From the NCBI GenBank assembly GCA_964596345.1, contig CAZQSZ010000003.1, forward strand, positions 558,001 to 622,000: 64,000 bases of DNA, in the 5' to 3' direction. Numbering within the stretch: position 1 is the first letter of the stretch; every line of letters begins with the position of its first letter. The translations under genes and the position numbers were made by a program. The DNA comes from CADEDV01 sp964596345 (GTDB taxonomy: Bacteria > Bacteroidota > Bacteroidia > Chitinophagales > Chitinophagaceae). Below the pieces are notes generated by a model. That model was not told where the DNA came from and searched no databases. It saw only the letters and a list, made by a program, of their open reading frames with translations. This document shows positions 33,861 to 43,185 of the stretch, in pieces.

Positions 33861-35843
33861 ATGAAAAGACTGATATCGTCTTTTATTTTTACGGTTGTTG
33901 TCAGCTGCCTGCAGGCGCAAACAAAACATGCCCTGGTGGTGGGAATCGGGGAGTATAAATACTGGCCGGATATTTCAAGCAGTAATGATGTGCCTTTTAT
34001 TAAAACCACTTTGTTAAAGCAAGGTTTCCCGGAGCAACAAATCATTCTCCTTACAGATTCCATGGCTACAAAAGCCGGGATCGGAGCGGCTTTTAAAACA
34101 TTGATCGGCCGTGTGAAAAAAGGAGATATCGTAGTGATCCATTTTTCATCGCATGGCGAACAGGTGGAAGATGACAATAAAGAAGAGACAGATGGCCTGG
34201 ATGAAGCGATAGTATCTTATGACGCCATGTATCCTGTGAATAGGGAAAATTTTTCAACCGACCAGGTAAAATACTTCAGGGACGACCAGTTTGGTAATTA
34301 CATTGATGAACTGAGGAGTAGACTGGGTGAACAGGGAGATGTTATCGTTTTTATTGATGCCTGCCATTCGGGTAGCGGAACCCGCGGTTCCCGGAAAGTA
34401 AGAGGAGGAGCAGCACCCCTGGTTTCTAAAAACTTTAGAACTCCGGGCAAAGAAATAACAGGTAAAGACAATGTATTCCGGGAGGATAAATTGCTACCAG
34501 AAGAAAAACTGGCTACCTATGTGGTGATCTCGGCTGCAAGAGCAGGCGAACTGAATACAGAAGCAGATAATGATGGAACAGATATGGGTTCGCTGAGTCT
34601 TGCCATTGGTAAAGTATTTGAAAAACTTAGTCCCGGAACAACCTATCGTTCTTTTTTTTCAAACTTACTTTCCTTTATGAACGAGATCGTGCCGGAGCAG
34701 CACCCGGTGATAGAAGGCAATGGCCTGGATCGTGAACTTTTTGGTGGACGTTTTATTGAACAAAAGCCATTTATTGAAGTTGAAGCTATCCATGCAACGA
34801 GACTTACACTCCGGGGAGGATCACTGATGGGATTGGATAGTGGCGCAAAAGTAGCGGTCTATCCATCCGGTACGAATGACCCGGCTGCATCCAATCCTGT
34901 TGCAAGGGGAGTCATATCGGCGGCTGAACCGTTTACTTCAACTGCTCTACTTGACACAACACCTGGTTTGCAACAACCCTCAGCTTACTGGGTATTTGTT
35001 ACTGAACCTGTTTATAACATTAAGCCGTTTGTTATCAAGACGGGCAATGCTGCTGGTGATGGCATGACTATTGAGTTTTCTGATGCTGAAATTGCAGGTA
35101 TCAGGAATATAATTAAAGAAATTCCAGCAGCGAAGACAGATGGCAGTCCCGACCTTTTGCTTGTCAAAGGCAGTATGATTGATTCCCTGAAGATCGCTTC
35201 CAATGGTTATTTGTTCAGTACTGTCAAAGCCAATGATAAAAAAGATCTTCTGACCCAGCTGAAACGGTATGTTCAGTATAATTTTTTGCAACAGCTTCAG
35301 CTAGCAGATCGTACCAGTAAGCTGGAGATAAGACTGGTTCCTTTTATCCATGGGAAAGCAGACACATCAAGAGATAATCAAAAACTGGTGAACGGTATTT
35401 ATGAATTCAACATAAATGATTCCTTGCTGCTATGGGTGAAGAACAAAGGAGAGAAAGCTATTTATTTCAATATTCTCGATCTGCAACCGGATGGAGTGAT
35501 CAATCCCATTTTGCCCAACACAAGATTACAGCCACCCATCTACCCGGCAGATCTTAAAGTGGACGCCGGCCAGGAAATTCTTTTTGATAAGTATAAGATC
35601 ACTATCGCACCACCTTACGGGATGGAGATATTTAAAGTATTTGTATCGGAAAACGAGATCAATATGGAGGGCATTGCCCTCAGTGCCGGGTTAAAGCCAA
35701 GAGGTAATTTCACCCAGCTTGAAAAGCTGGTGAATAATTCATATACCATCGCCACAAGGGGAGCCAAAATAGAAAACAATGGCAAAGCGGAGGGCAGCAC
35801 TTTTAATCTTTTGTTCCGGATCAAACCTGCGAACGAAAAGTAA
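33861..35843 (+). CDS. Exported caspase-family protease with DUF4384 domain
   Basis: A 660-residue protein with a short signal peptide (ending CLQAQ). The caspase domain occupies residues ~23-300: HALVVGIGEYKYW, IHFSSHGEQ with His98, and FIDACHSGSGTR with Cys168, close to the metacaspase/type I form. Around residues 500-600 a DUF4384-like beta domain appears (NDSLLLWVKNKGEKAIYFNI ... LPNTRLQPP). The caspase-DUF4384 pairing is known in bacteria, but its role is not settled. It starts 20 bp after the WD40-caspase gene, so both are probably made together. The stop lies 13 bp from the convergent third caspase gene. Confidence 0.9.
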   Translation: MKRLISSFIFTVVVSCLQAQTKHALVVGIGEYKYWPDISSSNDVPFIKTTLLKQGFPEQQIILLTDSMATKAGIGAAFKTLIGRVKKGDIVVIHFSSHGEQVEDDNKEETDGLDEAIVSYDAMYPVNRENFSTDQVKYFRDDQFGNYIDELRSRLGEQGDVIVFIDACHSGSGTRGSRKVRGGAAPLVSKNFRTPGKEITGKDNVFREDKLLPEEKLATYVVISAARAGELNTEADNDGTDMGSLSLAIGKVFEKLSPGTTYRSFFSNLLSFMNEIVPEQHPVIEGNGLDRELFGGRFIEQKPFIEVEAIHATRLTLRGGSLMGLDSGAKVAVYPSGTNDPAASNPVARGVISAAEPFTSTALLDTTPGLQQPSAYWVFVTEPVYNIKPFVIKTGNAAGDGMTIEFSDAEIAGIRNIIKEIPAAKTDGSPDLLLVKGSMIDSLKIASNGYLFSTVKANDKKDLLTQLKRYVQYNFLQQLQLADRTSKLEIRLVPFIHGKADTSRDNQKLVNGIYEFNINDSLLLWVKNKGEKAIYFNILDLQPDGVINPILPNTRLQPPIYPADLKVDAGQEILFDKYKITIAPPYGMEIFKVFVSENEINMEGIALSAGLKPRGNFTQLEKLVNNSYTIATRGAKIENNGKAEGSTFNLLFRIKPANEK

Positions 35844-35856
35844 CCTGTTATAACAT

Positions 35857-37179
35857 TCATTCAATCCTGTACAAAGGAACCTGCTGACATACATTTTCCG
35901 GTATCTTCGGTTCAGCACAATAGGTTCGGTTTGCTTTTAAGACCGTTTGTCTTTTTGCTTCCTGTAAAAGTTGTTCCCAGGATACATTGTTTTTCGAACG
36001 GCTTGCATAATCTTCCAGCGATGTTTTAAAGAAATAGGAAAAAAAACTTCCAAAGTTCTTATTGCTGGCAGCTCTTTGCCCGGAAAGAGCTGCCGTAACT
36101 AAGATTGAAACCGGTTTCTTATCCAGGAAAAGTGCCCTGACATTATTCTCACTCCATTCGATCCCGGATCCTCTTGTTTTGCCCGGCTTCGTACCGCTGA
36201 TATTGGTAGACAAAATATCATCATTACAACAATCACTCATCACCAGGTTGAAACGGGCCCCTTTATTTTTTATGGCGACAAATATATCTTCGATATTCAG
36301 TGAATTGTCCAATACATCCTTCCGGTTCGTATGAAATGTTTTTAGTTTCATATTCGGAAAGGCTTTGTTTTCTCCCAGTGTGCGGAATCCATGCCCGGAA
36401 TAATAAAAGACCACTATATCATTGGCAGCAGGGGCGAGGGTCTCAACTGCTTTTTGCACATTCGTTTTGCTCAATTCCTTTCCGGCAATTGTTGTAGTGA
36501 TAAAACCAGTGATACCAAGATATCTCCGCAAACTGTCGAACGTTTCAACAGTACGCTGTAAATCTTTGTTACAAGCCGGGCCAATGGTGCTGTCTTCGAT
36601 ATCACCCACCACGATGAGGTGAAATTTAATATTTTTTTCAGCCGGGGAAAAGCCTCTTGTTCTCGGCCTGAAAAGACTCGTATACAGGTCTTCATTCTTA
36701 TTAAAGAACTGCAGGACGAAATCCTTTTTGAGTTCTTTTTGTTCAAGCAGGCTGGCTTTAAAAAATGTGCCTGCCTGCATTACCGGGTCAATGTTATCCT
36801 TACTGATACCGGACGGCTCAAAAAAACCTGTGACCGGATTCACCCGGAAAATAATGACCGGGCCAGCTATTTGTATTTGATTTTTTTCTACGGATATTGT
36901 TTTTATTAAAAGGGTATTGGTATCCTCAATCCCATCTTGTTGTAACAGGTATTGTTCTTCTGTTTGCCGTTGAACCAATACATCCTGCCCTGATACAGGA
37001 TCTTTGTATTTTATTTTCATCAATCCACTGCCGTTATTATTCAGGAGCAGGAACGAAGTATAGCTGGTGGTATCAGCAGCTGTATTAAAATTGTACTGCA
37101 GGTGATAGACAGACTGGGCTGCGGCAACCCTGGCTGTAAAAACTGCCAGTAACAAAAAAACAACAGGTTGGAAGCGCAT
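35857..37179 (-). CDS. Third exported caspase-fold protease with unfamiliar N-terminal domain
   Basis: A 440-residue protein with a signal peptide (ending ARVAAAQ). Residues ~25-180 are a beta-rich domain I do not recognise. The C-terminal half has the caspase order: KFHLIVVGDIEDS, FYYSGHGF with His263, and VMSDCCNDD, in which Cys318 fits the D-x-C-N position of bacterial caspases while Cys317 replaces the usual Ala. The large loop after the cysteine (GTKPGKTRGSG) is Lys/Arg-rich and could be a cleavage site. ATG 37179 is chosen over a TTG two codons upstream. The gene faces the other two caspases tail to tail. Confidence 0.85.
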   Translation of the reverse strand: MRFQPVVFLLLAVFTARVAAAQSVYHLQYNFNTAADTTSYTSFLLLNNNGSGLMKIKYKDPVSGQDVLVQRQTEEQYLLQQDGIEDTNTLLIKTISVEKNQIQIAGPVIIFRVNPVTGFFEPSGISKDNIDPVMQAGTFFKASLLEQKELKKDFVLQFFNKNEDLYTSLFRPRTRGFSPAEKNIKFHLIVVGDIEDSTIGPACNKDLQRTVETFDSLRRYLGITGFITTTIAGKELSKTNVQKAVETLAPAANDIVVFYYSGHGFRTLGENKAFPNMKLKTFHTNRKDVLDNSLNIEDIFVAIKNKGARFNLVMSDCCNDDILSTNISGTKPGKTRGSGIEWSENNVRALFLDKKPVSILVTAALSGQRAASNKNFGSFFSYFFKTSLEDYASRSKNNVSWEQLLQEAKRQTVLKANRTYCAEPKIPENVCQQVPLYRIE

Positions 37180-37425
37180 CGGCAAGTGGTTTTATCTTTA
37201 AAGCTACTTTTTTATCACCTATTTCTATTTTCCTGTTTTAGCCGTCTCCCGGCCGCTGATCAGGAATGATAATGATATAAATCATTCTTCCGGAAGTGAT
37301 TAACAGCAACCTTTATACCCGCTTTATCGTGTTCCTGCACATCCTATTCAAAGTGGTCATGAAAACAAACCCGTTTTCTATAACTCCTGAATCAATTAAC
37401 TTACAACAAGAAAATCCCCTGCTAT

Positions 37426-37917
37426 ATGGCCCAACCCAATAAAGTCTTCAAAGTAAAAGCCGGTGAATTCTCTTTTACAATCGACCAGGCAGCTGCTGAT
37501 GCGGCTGATCTGCTGCAAAAATCTCCTACCGAGTTCAATATTCTAAAGGGACATCGCTCTGTCAATGCAAAACTGCTGGAAGAAAACGCATTCGGCAAAA
37601 AACTAAAAATTGAAGTCGATGGCGAATCCTACGAGGTGGAGATCAAAGATGAACTGGACCAGATGCTGGACCAGATGGGATTCAGTGCTGTATCCGGCAA
37701 ACAGATCAAAGAGATCAAAGCCCCCATGCCGGGTCTCGTGCTGGAAGTAGTGGTGGCAAATGGGCAGGAAGTAAAAGAGGGAGACAAAATACTCATCCTG
37801 GAAGCCATGAAAATGGAAAACAGTATTATGATCCACGCCAATGCCACGATCAAACGGGTGATGGTAACAGCAGGACAAGCTGTTGAAAAAGGACAGGTGC
37901 TGGTAGAACTGGAATAA
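37426..37917 (+). CDS. Biotin carboxyl carrier subunit of an acyl-CoA carboxylase
   Basis: A 163-residue protein. The C-terminal ~75 residues form the biotinyl domain, with EAMKM carrying the biotinylated Lys129 and the PMPGLVLEV opening. The N-terminal ~85 residues are a linker/oligomer region (KIEVDGESYEVEI) as in single-domain BCCP subunits of propionyl-CoA or acetyl-CoA carboxylases. First gene of a three-gene operon with spacings of 22 and 27 bp, carrying carrier, biotin carboxylase and carboxyltransferase in that order. Confidence 0.9.
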   Translation: MAQPNKVFKVKAGEFSFTIDQAAADAADLLQKSPTEFNILKGHRSVNAKLLEENAFGKKLKIEVDGESYEVEIKDELDQMLDQMGFSAVSGKQIKEIKAPMPGLVLEVVVANGQEVKEGDKILILEAMKMENSIMIHANATIKRVMVTAGQAVEKGQVLVELE

Positions 37918-37939
37918 TTCAATCATTAAAAAAAGAACC

Positions 37940-39412
37940 ATGCAAAAGATATTAGTGGCCAACAGGGGCGAGATAGCCCTGCGTATTATGCGAACCATAC
38001 GCAAAATGGGTATCAGATCAGTTGCTGTTTATTCAGAAGTGGATCGTCATTCACCACATGTACTTTTTGCAGATGAAGCCGTTTGCCTGGGACCGGCACC
38101 CTCTAATCAATCCTATCTCAACGGCGATAAGATCATCGCCTTTGCTAAGGAGTTGAATGTTGATGGTATACACCCGGGATATGGCTTCTTAAGCGAGAAT
38201 GCCGACTTCGCTCAAAAAGTGCAGGATGCAGGGATCATTTTCATCGGCCCAAGCCCTGAAGCCATGAGGATCATGGGATCAAAACTGGCTGCTAAAGAGG
38301 CGGTGAAGAAATACAATATCCCGATGGTGCCGGGTATTGATAAAGCAATTGAAGATGTTGATCTCGCTATTGAAATTTCCAATAAGATCGGTTACCCGGT
38401 ATTGATCAAAGCCTCTGCCGGTGGTGGTGGTAAAGGGATGCGGATCGTGGAGAAAGCAGAAGATATGCAGGAACAAATGGAAAGAGCCATCAGTGAAGCC
38501 AGGTCTTCCTTTGGGGATGGTTCTGTATTCATTGAAAAATATGTCACTTCTCCAAGACATATTGAAGTGCAGGTGGTGGCCGATCAATTTGGCAATATCA
38601 TTCATGGATTTGAACGGGAATGCAGTATTCAGCGCCGCCACCAGAAAGTGGTGGAAGAAACGCCTTCAGCGATCATCACGCCGGAATTACGGGAAAAAAT
38701 AGGCGAAGCTGCGGTGATGGTAGCCCGTTCCTGCAATTATACCAGCACCGGAACAGTAGAGTTTCTAATGGATGACCAGCTGAATTTTTATTTCCTGGAA
38801 ATGAATACAAGGTTGCAGGTAGAACATCCGGTTTCTGAAATGATAACAGGATTAGACCTGGTGGAACAACAGATCAGGATCGCCAGGGGGCAGGAACTTG
38901 GGTTTACGCAAGAAGACCTGGTGCTGAATGGGCATGCGATCGAACTACGGGTATATGCAGAAGATCCGTTTAACAATTTCATGCCATCGATTGGCACCCT
39001 GACCCGGTATGAAAAACCAGTCGGCGACGGCATCCGGGTGGATGATGGGTATGAAGAAGGAATGTCAATACCGATTTATTATGACCCGATGATCGCCAAA
39101 CTGGTGGTGCATGGTAAAACAAGAACGGAAGCCATCCAGAAAATGCTGCGGGCTATTAAGGAATACAAGATCGAAGGGGTGATGACTACCTTACCCTTTG
39201 GCACTTTTGTATTTGAGCATGATGCATTCTTTTCCGGGAAGTTTGACACCCATTTTGTAAAAAACTATTTCACCCCTGAAAAAATAAAAGACAAGCAAAA
39301 AGCGAATGCTGAAATAGCTGCGTTCGTGGGATTGAAATACTGGATGGAAAAACAAAAGAAACTGAACCCGGTGGAACACAAAACCACCAGTTGGAAACGA
39401 AGACTGGCATAA
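37940..39412 (+). CDS. accC: Biotin carboxylase subunit of acyl-CoA carboxylase
   Basis: A 490-residue ATP-grasp enzyme. KILVANRGEIALRI opens the N-terminal domain; SAGGGGKGMRIV is the glycine-rich ATP loop; FIEKYVTSPRHIEVQ, ERECSIQRRHQKVVEE and EMNTRLQVEHPVSE complete the active site. It uses ATP and bicarbonate to carboxylate biotin on the carrier subunit. About 40 residues longer at the C-terminus than Escherichia coli AccC, as is common in propionyl-CoA carboxylase alpha subunits whose carrier is a separate protein. Middle gene of the operon. Confidence 0.92.
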   Translation: MQKILVANRGEIALRIMRTIRKMGIRSVAVYSEVDRHSPHVLFADEAVCLGPAPSNQSYLNGDKIIAFAKELNVDGIHPGYGFLSENADFAQKVQDAGIIFIGPSPEAMRIMGSKLAAKEAVKKYNIPMVPGIDKAIEDVDLAIEISNKIGYPVLIKASAGGGGKGMRIVEKAEDMQEQMERAISEARSSFGDGSVFIEKYVTSPRHIEVQVVADQFGNIIHGFERECSIQRRHQKVVEETPSAIITPELREKIGEAAVMVARSCNYTSTGTVEFLMDDQLNFYFLEMNTRLQVEHPVSEMITGLDLVEQQIRIARGQELGFTQEDLVLNGHAIELRVYAEDPFNNFMPSIGTLTRYEKPVGDGIRVDDGYEEGMSIPIYYDPMIAKLVVHGKTRTEAIQKMLRAIKEYKIEGVMTTLPFGTFVFEHDAFFSGKFDTHFVKNYFTPEKIKDKQKANAEIAAFVGLKYWMEKQKKLNPVEHKTTSWKRRLA

Positions 39413-39439
39413 ACGAATACCGTTAATCTTAAAATAAGA

Positions 39440-40984
39440 ATGATGAAATCTAAAGTTGAAATATTAAGGGCGAAAATAGAAGAGGGGAAACTGGGAGGCG
39501 GTGTTAAACGAATTGCTACCCAACACCAGAAAGGTAAACTGACCGCCCGGGAACGTATTCTGTTGTTGATGGATCCGGGATCTTTTGAAGAGATTGGTGC
39601 ACTTGTGCTTCACCGCACCAAAGATTTTGGTATGGAAGACCAGCAATTCTACGGGGATGGTGTAATTACCGGATATGGAACAGTGAACGGAAGGCTGGTC
39701 TATGTATTTGCACAGGATTTCACGGTATTTGGCGGTGCCTTATCAGAAACACATGCAGAGAAGATCTGCAAGATCATGGACCTGGCGATGAAAGGCGGTG
39801 CCCCGATGATCGGCCTGAATGATTCAGGCGGTGCAAGGATACAGGAAGGGGTGAGATCATTAGGTGGTTATGCAGATATTTTTTACCGTAATGTGCAGGC
39901 ATCGGGTGTGATACCACAGATATCAGCTATCATGGGGCCCTGCGCCGGTGGAGCTGTGTATTCCCCGGCTATGACTGACTTTACCATTATGGTGGAGAAT
40001 ACGAGTTATATGTTTGTAACAGGCCCCAATGTGGTGAAAACAGTGACTAATGAAGAAGTGAGTTCCGAAGAGTTGGGCGGAGCTTCTACTCATTCAACCA
40101 AATCGGGAGTAACACACCTGACCGCAGCGAATGATATGGAATGTATAGCCCAGGTAAAAAAACTGTTGAGCTATATGCCGCAAAATTGCGAGGATGTGGG
40201 GATGAAAATACCTTATACATTGGGTGATGAAACAAGAGAAGTGCTGGAAAGTATTGTACCCGCCAGTGCCAGCCAGCCCTATGATATCCGTTCCGTGGTG
40301 GAAGGCATTTGTGACACTGCTTCTTTTTTTGAAATCCATAAAGATTATGCTGACAATATCGTAGTGGGATTTGCCCGTATTGCCGGCAGAAGTATTGGTA
40401 TTGTAGCCAACCAGCCGATGAGCCTGGCTGGTGTATTGGATATTGACAGTTCAAAAAAAGGAGCAAGGTTTACCCGTTTCTGTGATTGTTTTAATATTCC
40501 TTTATTGGTACTGGTGGATGTACCGGGTTTCCTCCCGGGCACCGACCAGGAATGGAATGGTATCATCACCAACGGGGCTAAATTATTATATGCACTGAGT
40601 GAGGCTACGGTGCCCCGTATCACTGTTATTACCCGCAAAGCTTATGGCGGTGCCTACGATGTAATGAACTCCAAGCATATCGGTGCAGATATGAATTATG
40701 CCTGGCCTACTGCCGAGATCGCTGTGATGGGAGCTAAGGGTGCCAGCGAAATTATTTTCAAAAAAGAAATTGCTGAAGCTGCCGACCCGGCTAAGAAATT
40801 GCTGGAGAAAGAAGCGGAGTATGGGGAGAAATTTGCCACGCCTTACCTGGCAGCTGAAAGAGGTTTTATTGATGAAGTGATAGAACCCCGGGAAACAAGA
40901 AAGAAACTGATCAAAGCATTTGCGATGCTGGAAAATAAAGTGGTGAAACGACCCCGCAAAAAACATGGCAATATTCCGTTGTAA
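39440..40984 (+). CDS. Carboxyltransferase (beta) subunit, probably propionyl-CoA carboxylase
   Basis: A 514-residue crotonase-fold carboxyltransferase. GKLTARERI and LMDPGSFEEIG open it, GLNDSGGARIQEGV forms the CoA-binding oxyanion site, and VPGFLPGTDQEWNGII and TRKAYGGAYDVM complete the second half. Length and these motifs match the propionyl-CoA/methylmalonyl-CoA decarboxylase-type beta subunits rather than AccD of acetyl-CoA carboxylase. With its two partners it would make methylmalonyl-CoA from propionyl-CoA. An alternative start is the next Met (39443). Last gene of the operon. Confidence 0.92.
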   Translation: MMKSKVEILRAKIEEGKLGGGVKRIATQHQKGKLTARERILLLMDPGSFEEIGALVLHRTKDFGMEDQQFYGDGVITGYGTVNGRLVYVFAQDFTVFGGALSETHAEKICKIMDLAMKGGAPMIGLNDSGGARIQEGVRSLGGYADIFYRNVQASGVIPQISAIMGPCAGGAVYSPAMTDFTIMVENTSYMFVTGPNVVKTVTNEEVSSEELGGASTHSTKSGVTHLTAANDMECIAQVKKLLSYMPQNCEDVGMKIPYTLGDETREVLESIVPASASQPYDIRSVVEGICDTASFFEIHKDYADNIVVGFARIAGRSIGIVANQPMSLAGVLDIDSSKKGARFTRFCDCFNIPLLVLVDVPGFLPGTDQEWNGIITNGAKLLYALSEATVPRITVITRKAYGGAYDVMNSKHIGADMNYAWPTAEIAVMGAKGASEIIFKKEIAEAADPAKKLLEKEAEYGEKFATPYLAAERGFIDEVIEPRETRKKLIKAFAMLENKVVKRPRKKHGNIPL

Positions 40985-40997
40985 CACTTTTATTTTT

Positions 40998-41777
40998 CTA
41001 TGATATGGGTTGCCGGAATGGAGTTGCAATAACAAGTTGCAGGAAATCATCCAGGATGGTATTAAATGCAGCAGGTGTTTCCAGCATGGGCACATGCCCG
41101 CATTTATCAATCCAGAACAATTTTGAACCTGGGATTGACCTGTTGAATCTTATAGCGACATCTGGCGGTGTTACGCAGTCATTTCTTCCCCAGATCAGGC
41201 AGCATTGGGTTTTGATCTTCACCAGTTCTTTTTCCAGGTTATTATGAATTGTTGATTTGGCCAGCGATAATATCTGCAATGCTTTGCGACTGTTGACGGT
41301 TGCATAGATCTCATCTACCAGTTCTTTGGTTGCTGTCTCCGGGTTGAAAAAGGTTTGCTCCGCTTTTGCCTTAATATAACTATAGTCACCCCGCCTGGGA
41401 AAACTATCACCCATACCACATTCATACAGGCCGGAACTGCCGCTCAGGATCAATGATGCGACTCTTTCCGGGTACTTCAGGGTGTATAATAAGGCAATGT
41501 GCCCACCCATTGAATTGCCTAACAAATGAAATTTTTCAAGCTCCAGCTTATTCATAAGCCGGTCGACAAATTTTGTCAGCGAAAAAATAGTAACAGCTAC
41601 GCCCATATCATAGAAGGGAAAGATGGGTACGATCACCCGGCAGGTTTGCTTCAGGTGATCGATCAGCGGCCTGAAATTATTAACCGAACCAAATAATCCA
41701 TAGAGAAGTACAATGGGCTCTCCCTGGCCTTCTTCCAGGTAATTCTTTTTTATTTCACTGGTTGTGCAATCATTCAT
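40998..41777 (-). CDS. Alpha/beta-hydrolase-fold protein
   Basis: A 259-residue cytoplasmic hydrolase. LLYGLFGSVNNF is the oxyanion loop, GNSMGG carries the nucleophile Ser, WGRNDCVTP the acid and CGHVPMLE the His. The family includes esterases, C-C bond hydrolases and haloperoxidase-like proteins; substrate unknown. It converges with the carboxylase operon, 13 bp apart, so no cotranscription. Confidence 0.85.
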   Translation of the reverse strand: MNDCTTSEIKKNYLEEGQGEPIVLLYGLFGSVNNFRPLIDHLKQTCRVIVPIFPFYDMGVAVTIFSLTKFVDRLMNKLELEKFHLLGNSMGGHIALLYTLKYPERVASLILSGSSGLYECGMGDSFPRRGDYSYIKAKAEQTFFNPETATKELVDEIYATVNSRKALQILSLAKSTIHNNLEKELVKIKTQCCLIWGRNDCVTPPDVAIRFNRSIPGSKLFWIDKCGHVPMLETPAAFNTILDDFLQLVIATPFRQPIS

Positions 41778-41896
41778 AAATCATTCGTTTAACAAGGGAT
41801 CGTTCATCATGATCATTATTCATGGTATGGCTGAAAGTGCGGAAGATAATGAAACGGGTGAATCAAAAAAATGAGGCTGACAAGGGGAAACTATGA

Positions 41897-43027
41897 TTAT
41901 TTCGATAGCTGTTTTAAGACTCCAAAAAGAAGGGGCAGCCAGCTTTCAGAATAATGCAGATCGGTTTCCAGGTATTTTCTTGCGGCGGCATTGCCAAGTC
42001 CAGCCGCCAGTTGCAGATCTTCTTTACCAGCTTTTTTTTCTCCAAGGCCAATATTGGCTAATCCATGATAATAATATACGGCAGCAGTTCCGGGGTGGTA
42101 AACAGCAGCTTTATCAAAACAGGCCAATGCTTCAGAAAATTTTTTTTGCTGCAGGAAGACATATCCCTTACCCAACCATCCATTTAATGAGATAGAATCC
42201 TCTTTAATCCAGCTGTCGAAAACGGATACGGCCTGTTCATAAATACCGAGGCGGATAAGGAATTTGTTTACCTGTGTGATGCTGTACTCATCTTCGGGGT
42301 TTACCTCAATAGCTTTATAAAATAGGGCAAGAGCGGCTATTGTGTCATTTTCTGAAAGTTTCATGCTGCCAATATTCATATAAGGCAATCCTTGAGTCGA
42401 ATCAGCAGCAATGGCTTTCTGGTAGTAGTCTGCTGCTTTGGTTCTTTCATTAAGATTCTTATAAATATTCCCAATCACCACAAACGCTTCATAGAATTGC
42501 CCTCCTTTGACTTCGACCGCCTTTTCAAGATTTTTTAGTGCTTTTTTATAAGAGGTTTTAGCAGCAATAGTAATGGGATTTGCAGGTACCCGGTTTTTGA
42601 AAATATATCCTTTATAATACCAGCCATAGGCATCCCCGGGTTTCATACCGGTATATAAGTCTGCGTCAGAAAGAGCGGCCTGGTAATCCTCAAGTTGAAT
42701 ATTTACAAGTACCCGCTTAAAAATGGCAATCGTATCTTTTTCGTTCAGCCGCAGCAGGAAATCCAGTTCATGTTTTGCTAAGTTGTAGCTACCCATCCGG
42801 AAAAAAGCTTCCGCTTTTTTTATACGGGCTTCATGATCAAAAGGGGAAATATCTAATACTGAATCCAGGTACATGACTGATTCGCTGTACCTGCCTGCGT
42901 TTAAAAGAATGGACCCGGTTATTTTCCAGGTGCCGATCGTGGAGGAATCAGGCATGGTTACCTCCTGTGATAAAATACATGATGGGATGATCAGTACTAT
43001 GTATATAATAATGAAGTGTTTTTTCAT
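41897..43027 (-). CDS. Exported TPR-repeat protein
   Basis: A 376-residue protein with a signal sequence (KKHFIIIYIVLIIPSC...), possibly a lipoprotein. The rest is mostly tetratricopeptide repeats, about seven, for example LLNAGRYSESVMYLDSVLDI, YKNLNERTKAADYYQKAIA and LQQKKFSEALACFDKAAVYHPG. TPR proteins scaffold envelope complexes; the partner is unknown. The start at 43027 (MKKH) is used instead of the further-upstream one, because it starts the signal peptide. It is divergent from the lipoprotein gene at 43186. Confidence 0.8.
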   Translation of the reverse strand: MKKHFIIIYIVLIIPSCILSQEVTMPDSSTIGTWKITGSILLNAGRYSESVMYLDSVLDISPFDHEARIKKAEAFFRMGSYNLAKHELDFLLRLNEKDTIAIFKRVLVNIQLEDYQAALSDADLYTGMKPGDAYGWYYKGYIFKNRVPANPITIAAKTSYKKALKNLEKAVEVKGGQFYEAFVVIGNIYKNLNERTKAADYYQKAIAADSTQGLPYMNIGSMKLSENDTIAALALFYKAIEVNPEDEYSITQVNKFLIRLGIYEQAVSVFDSWIKEDSISLNGWLGKGYVFLQQKKFSEALACFDKAAVYHPGTAAVYYYHGLANIGLGEKKAGKEDLQLAAGLGNAAARKYLETDLHYSESWLPLLFGVLKQLSK

Positions 43028-43124
43028 GTGAAAGTCACCTCCTAAAGCTATACCCTCTGCTACCCTCAACCTATGACCCTGATCAGGCAGATTCGTGCTT
43101 TTATCCTGTAATCACCCGGCATAA

Positions 43125-43136
43125 TGACTAAAGTCA
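43125..43136. promoter_or_regulatory. Crp/Fnr-type operator TGAC-TAAA-GTCA
   Basis: Perfect inverted repeat, centred near -40.5 from the start predicted by the TAGCTTTG element at 43160. It lies between the divergent TPR and lipoprotein genes and has the same TGAC-N4-GTCA form as the site at 27556. Confidence 0.45.
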
Positions 43137-43159
43137 ACCAACCTGGTTTTCATATCTGG

Positions 43160-43167
43160 TAGCTTTG
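43160..43167 (+). promoter_or_regulatory. Bacteroidota -7 promoter element TAGCTTTG
   Basis: Perfect TANNTTTG, 18 bases before ATG 43186 of the lipoprotein gene. Confidence 0.5.
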
Positions 43168-43185
43168 TTGTCAAATTGCAACCAT

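Noticed and set aside
30103..37179. Calling the caspase cluster a phage-defence island
   Set aside because: All three proteins have export signals, and no nucleotide-signalling gene, nuclease or other defence gene lies beside them. A defence role is not supported by the sequence alone.
40586..41110. 174-codon minus-strand ORF across the carboxylase end and the hydrolase gene
   Set aside because: Overlaps two well-supported genes and has no recognisable domain.
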